The notes beneath the pieces are model-generated. The model did not search any database. It saw nothing but the letters and a program-made list of their open reading frames with translations, and was not told where the DNA came from. From the NCBI GenBank assembly GCA_001769855.1, contig MEPP01000004.1:1-64000 (forward strand): DNA of 64,000 nt, written 5' to 3'. The translations under genes and the position numbers were made by a program. Source of the stretch: Bdellovibrionales bacterium GWA2_49_15. GTDB lineage: Bacteria > Bdellovibrionota > Bacteriovoracia > Bacteriovoracales > Bacteriovoracaceae. Of this stretch, positions 61,924-64,000 are shown piece after piece; position 1 is the stretch's first letter, and every line of letters begins with the position of its first letter.

Positions 61924-62727
61924 ATGAGCAAAGATTTTGCACCACGTGTGTCGAAGAGAGAGCGCAAAAGTATTTCTTTCGACGATCAGCTCTATCGTTT
62001 TTCAGATTCCAAGTTACTTGAGGGCGCACGCCTAGCGGAAATTAAACTTAAGGATATTCAAGTCAAGGAACAGGTTCGAACTAAGTTTAATGACGACTCC
62101 ATTCGCGACCTTGCGGCCAACATCAGAACCAACGGTCTTATTCAACCTCTGGTCATTCACCTTAAAAATTCCGTTTATCGTTTGATCTGCGGCGAACGAC
62201 GCTTCCGCGCGATGAGTTTGATTGAGCAGGAGTCAGCGCCCTGCTTTATTCTTGAGAATAAAAGCGCAGAAGAGTTGATGGCGATTCAGTTTTCAGAAAA
62301 CTCCTCTCGCGAGGAATTGCACTATGTGGACAAAGCGGAAGGGATTTTCAACTATCATGCTGCAACCCAGGCCTCTGAGAGAAAAATCGTTGAAGCGCTC
62401 GGGATTTCCAAATCAGAGGTGCATCGCGGTTTGCAGATTGCCCGGTTGTCCCAGGAAATTCGGGAAGCAGCCAAGAAGTATGACGTGGAAAAATATGTCT
62501 TGTTAGAATTGGAGGCCCTCCCCTCAAGTCCGCTTAAACAGAAAATTGAAAAGAAAATTATCGCTGGCGAGGTAACCAAGCGAAATGATCTGAAAAAACT
62601 TCTAAAACAAGAGAGCAAAGAGGCCTTGAAAATATCTCTGCCTGTGGATCTCGACCCGGAGACACTCAAAGCGATTCGCGGTCTGGTGATGAAAAGCAAA
62701 GAGGGTTTGGAAGAAAAGCTCTCATAA
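61924..62727 (+). CDS. parB: ParB-like partition protein
   Basis: A 267-residue ParB family protein. The N-terminal domain has the CTP-binding box with GERRFRA (residues 90-96) and FSENSSREELHYVDKAEG. The central HTH is near IVEALGISKSEVHRGLQIA, and the C-terminus is charged. It is 20 nt downstream of parA. There are no gidA, gidB, rpmH or dnaA genes nearby, so this may not be the oriC parABS locus. It could segregate another replicon, an integrated element or a cellular cargo. Confidence 0.9.
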   Translation: MSKDFAPRVSKRERKSISFDDQLYRFSDSKLLEGARLAEIKLKDIQVKEQVRTKFNDDSIRDLAANIRTNGLIQPLVIHLKNSVYRLICGERRFRAMSLIEQESAPCFILENKSAEELMAIQFSENSSREELHYVDKAEGIFNYHAATQASERKIVEALGISKSEVHRGLQIARLSQEIREAAKKYDVEKYVLLELEALPSSPLKQKIEKKIIAGEVTKRNDLKKLLKQESKEALKISLPVDLDPETLKAIRGLVMKSKEGLEEKLS

Positions 62728-62739
62728 AAAGGAAAGAAT

Positions 62740-63330
62740 ATGTTTCTCCCCGTTATCGTCCTGGCCGGAGTCGTCGTTGTCTTTTTTCTCGTCGTGATTT
62801 CCATGTACAACGGCTTGGTCAAGTTACGAAACAGATTCAAGAATGCTTATGCCCAAATTGATGTGCAACTGGTCCGTCGCTATGACCTGATTCCCAACTT
62901 GGTGGAGACGGCCAAAGCCTATATGAAGCATGAGCAGGATACTTTGCAAAAAGTCATTGAGGCGCGCAACCAGGCCCAAAAGATTCAAGTGAATCTGGCG
63001 CAAAATCCAGCCGATGCAGGCGCGATGGAACAGCTTTCTAAGGCCGAGGGACTTTTGACCAAGAGTATGGGGTCCTTTTTTGCCCTGGCCGAAAATTATC
63101 CAGATCTCAAGGCCAACACCACCATGAATTCGCTGATGGAAGAGCTAACCTCAACTGAAAACAAAGTCTCTTTTGCCCGACAGGCCTATAATGATTCCGT
63201 GATGGAGTACAATACCGCCCGCGAGGTATTTCCCAGCAGTGTGATTGCCGGAATGTTTAACTTCGCCGCCGCTGGCCAGTTTGTGGTGGAGGAACCAAAA
63301 GCTCGCGAGGCCATCAAGGTAAAATTCTAA
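62740..63330 (+). CDS. lemA: LemA family protein
   Basis: A 196-residue protein with an N-terminal membrane helix (about residues 3-24) and the LemA helical domain. The hallmark segment is present: YAQIDVQLVRRYDLIPNL and VETAKAYMKHE. LemA proteins are commonly encoded next to M48 proteases or TPM-domain proteins, but their function is unclear. A GGAAAG ribosome binding site precedes the ATG. The M48 protease follows after 3 nt. Confidence 0.94.
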   Translation: MFLPVIVLAGVVVVFFLVVISMYNGLVKLRNRFKNAYAQIDVQLVRRYDLIPNLVETAKAYMKHEQDTLQKVIEARNQAQKIQVNLAQNPADAGAMEQLSKAEGLLTKSMGSFFALAENYPDLKANTTMNSLMEELTSTENKVSFARQAYNDSVMEYNTAREVFPSSVIAGMFNFAAAGQFVVEEPKAREAIKVKF

Positions 63331-63333
63331 TTA

Positions 63334-64000
63334 ATGAACTTCTTTCAAAACCAAGAGCATGCCCGCTCTCAGACAAAAAAATTAATCTTCCTCTATACCA
63401 TTGCCGTATTGCTGACGGCCTTAATTATCGCGTTCCTGGTAGTCGCGGGCTCGGAGCAGAAGATGCATCCGGAAATCGCTATTTCTTTGAACAAGATTTT
63501 GCTCAATCCTTTTTTTACATACATGTTTGTCGGGCTAATCGTTTTTATCCTCCTGTGTTCCGCCTACAAGATCTATGCCCTTTCCAAGGGGGGGAAATAC
63601 ATTGCGGAAATGGTCGGGGCGATACCGGTTGATCACACCACAACTGATCCGCAGATCAAGAAGTACATCAATGTGGTCGAGGAGATGGCCCTGGCTTCAG
63701 GGACCCGAGTTCCTGCCATTTATATTATGGAAGGTGAGTCATCCATCAACGCATTTGCCGCCGGGTATGAGGTGGACGATGCGGTGGTGGCCGTTTCTCG
63801 AGGGGCCATTGATCTTCTCACGCGCGAAGAGCTTCAGGGAGTCGTGGCCCACGAGTTCAGTCATATTTTAAATGGTGATATGAAACTTAATATCAAGCTG
63901 ATGGGGTATCTCTTCGGACTTTCTGCTTTAGTCGAAATTGGAAATATGTTTCTGCGGTCCAATCGACATAGAAGTTATTCCAGCAACAAGAAAGGCAATG
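63334..64000 (+). CDS. M48-family membrane metalloprotease (HtpX-like), partial
   Basis: The frame starts at ATG 63334 and is open to the right edge of the window, so the 3' end is missing. The visible 222 residues have two N-terminal membrane helices (about 17-40 and 62-84) and the zinc motif HEFSH (residues 173-177) of M48 proteases. This layout, encoded after lemA, matches the LemA-associated M48 proteases, which are larger than E. coli HtpX. It is probably a membrane quality-control protease. It starts only 3 nt after lemA, indicating an operon. Confidence 0.93.
   Translation, partial: MNFFQNQEHARSQTKKLIFLYTIAVLLTALIIAFLVVAGSEQKMHPEIAISLNKILLNPFFTYMFVGLIVFILLCSAYKIYALSKGGKYIAEMVGAIPVDHTTTDPQIKKYINVVEEMALASGTRVPAIYIMEGESSINAFAAGYEVDDAVVAVSRGAIDLLTREELQGVVAHEFSHILNGDMKLNIKLMGYLFGLSALVEIGNMFLRSNRHRSYSSNKKGN

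Overview
The window is a gene-dense, mid-GC chromosomal segment from a Gram-negative bacterium. It has a complete lipid A block, BamA, Skp, LolCD and a polar-flagellum export block with FlhF and FlhG. The gene content (flagellar fliO-fliA run, lpx block, solo PrkA kinase, many lineage-specific secreted proteins) fits the Bdellovibrionota (Bdellovibrio/Bacteriovorax-like bacteria) or a nearby delta-proteobacterial relative. This is an inference from gene content, not from a database match.

Layout. 1-8.9 kb: flagellar type III export and placement operon fliO(partial)-P-Q-R-flhB-flhA-flhF-flhG-fliA; the FlhF copy has lost its GTPase signature residues. 9.1-11.5 kb: a two-TM PAS/coiled-coil protein of unknown role. 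11.5-16.5 kb: coaE and mazG (minus), then ybeY, prfB (with a programmed +1 frameshift), a LolC/E permease and lolD. 16.6-27.4 kb: envelope biogenesis run bamA-skp-(terminator)-lpxD-fabZ-lpxA-GnnA-like oxidoreductase-lpxB-lpxK-DUF3108 lipoprotein-glycosyltransferase. 27.4-29.3 kb: rpsA with its own promoter, leader hairpin and terminator. 29.4-36.2 kb: an unusual cluster of three B12-type radical SAM proteins, a GH3-like acyl-adenylating enzyme and a tandem-GNAT protein, a candidate undescribed biosynthetic pathway. 36.2-43.7 kb: secreted CX5R phosphatase, ElbB, a TSUP transporter, three secreted or membrane proteins of unknown function and metG.

43.7-50 kb: a methyltransferase, then a likely acquired island with a SerRS-like gene, a ThrRS without editing domain, a decayed dinD and a decayed MccF/LdcA-like S66 peptidase. 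Part of it is bounded by 67-bp direct repeats, and it lies beside tRNA-His, whose 3' end resembles the repeat edge. A 162-bp palindromic, hairpin-rich element lies next to the tRNA. Duplicate aminoacyl-tRNA synthetases next to an MccF-like gene suggest resistance to synthetase-targeting inhibitors.

50-64 kb: a beta-barrel-like protein, HAD phosphatase, RluA-type pseudouridine synthase, PrkA kinase, a trio of secreted or membrane proteins (FGE-sulfatase-like, Cys-rich, nucleotidase-like), then cysteine desulfurase-nadA-rhodanese, and finally parA-parB-lemA and an M48 protease that runs off the right edge.
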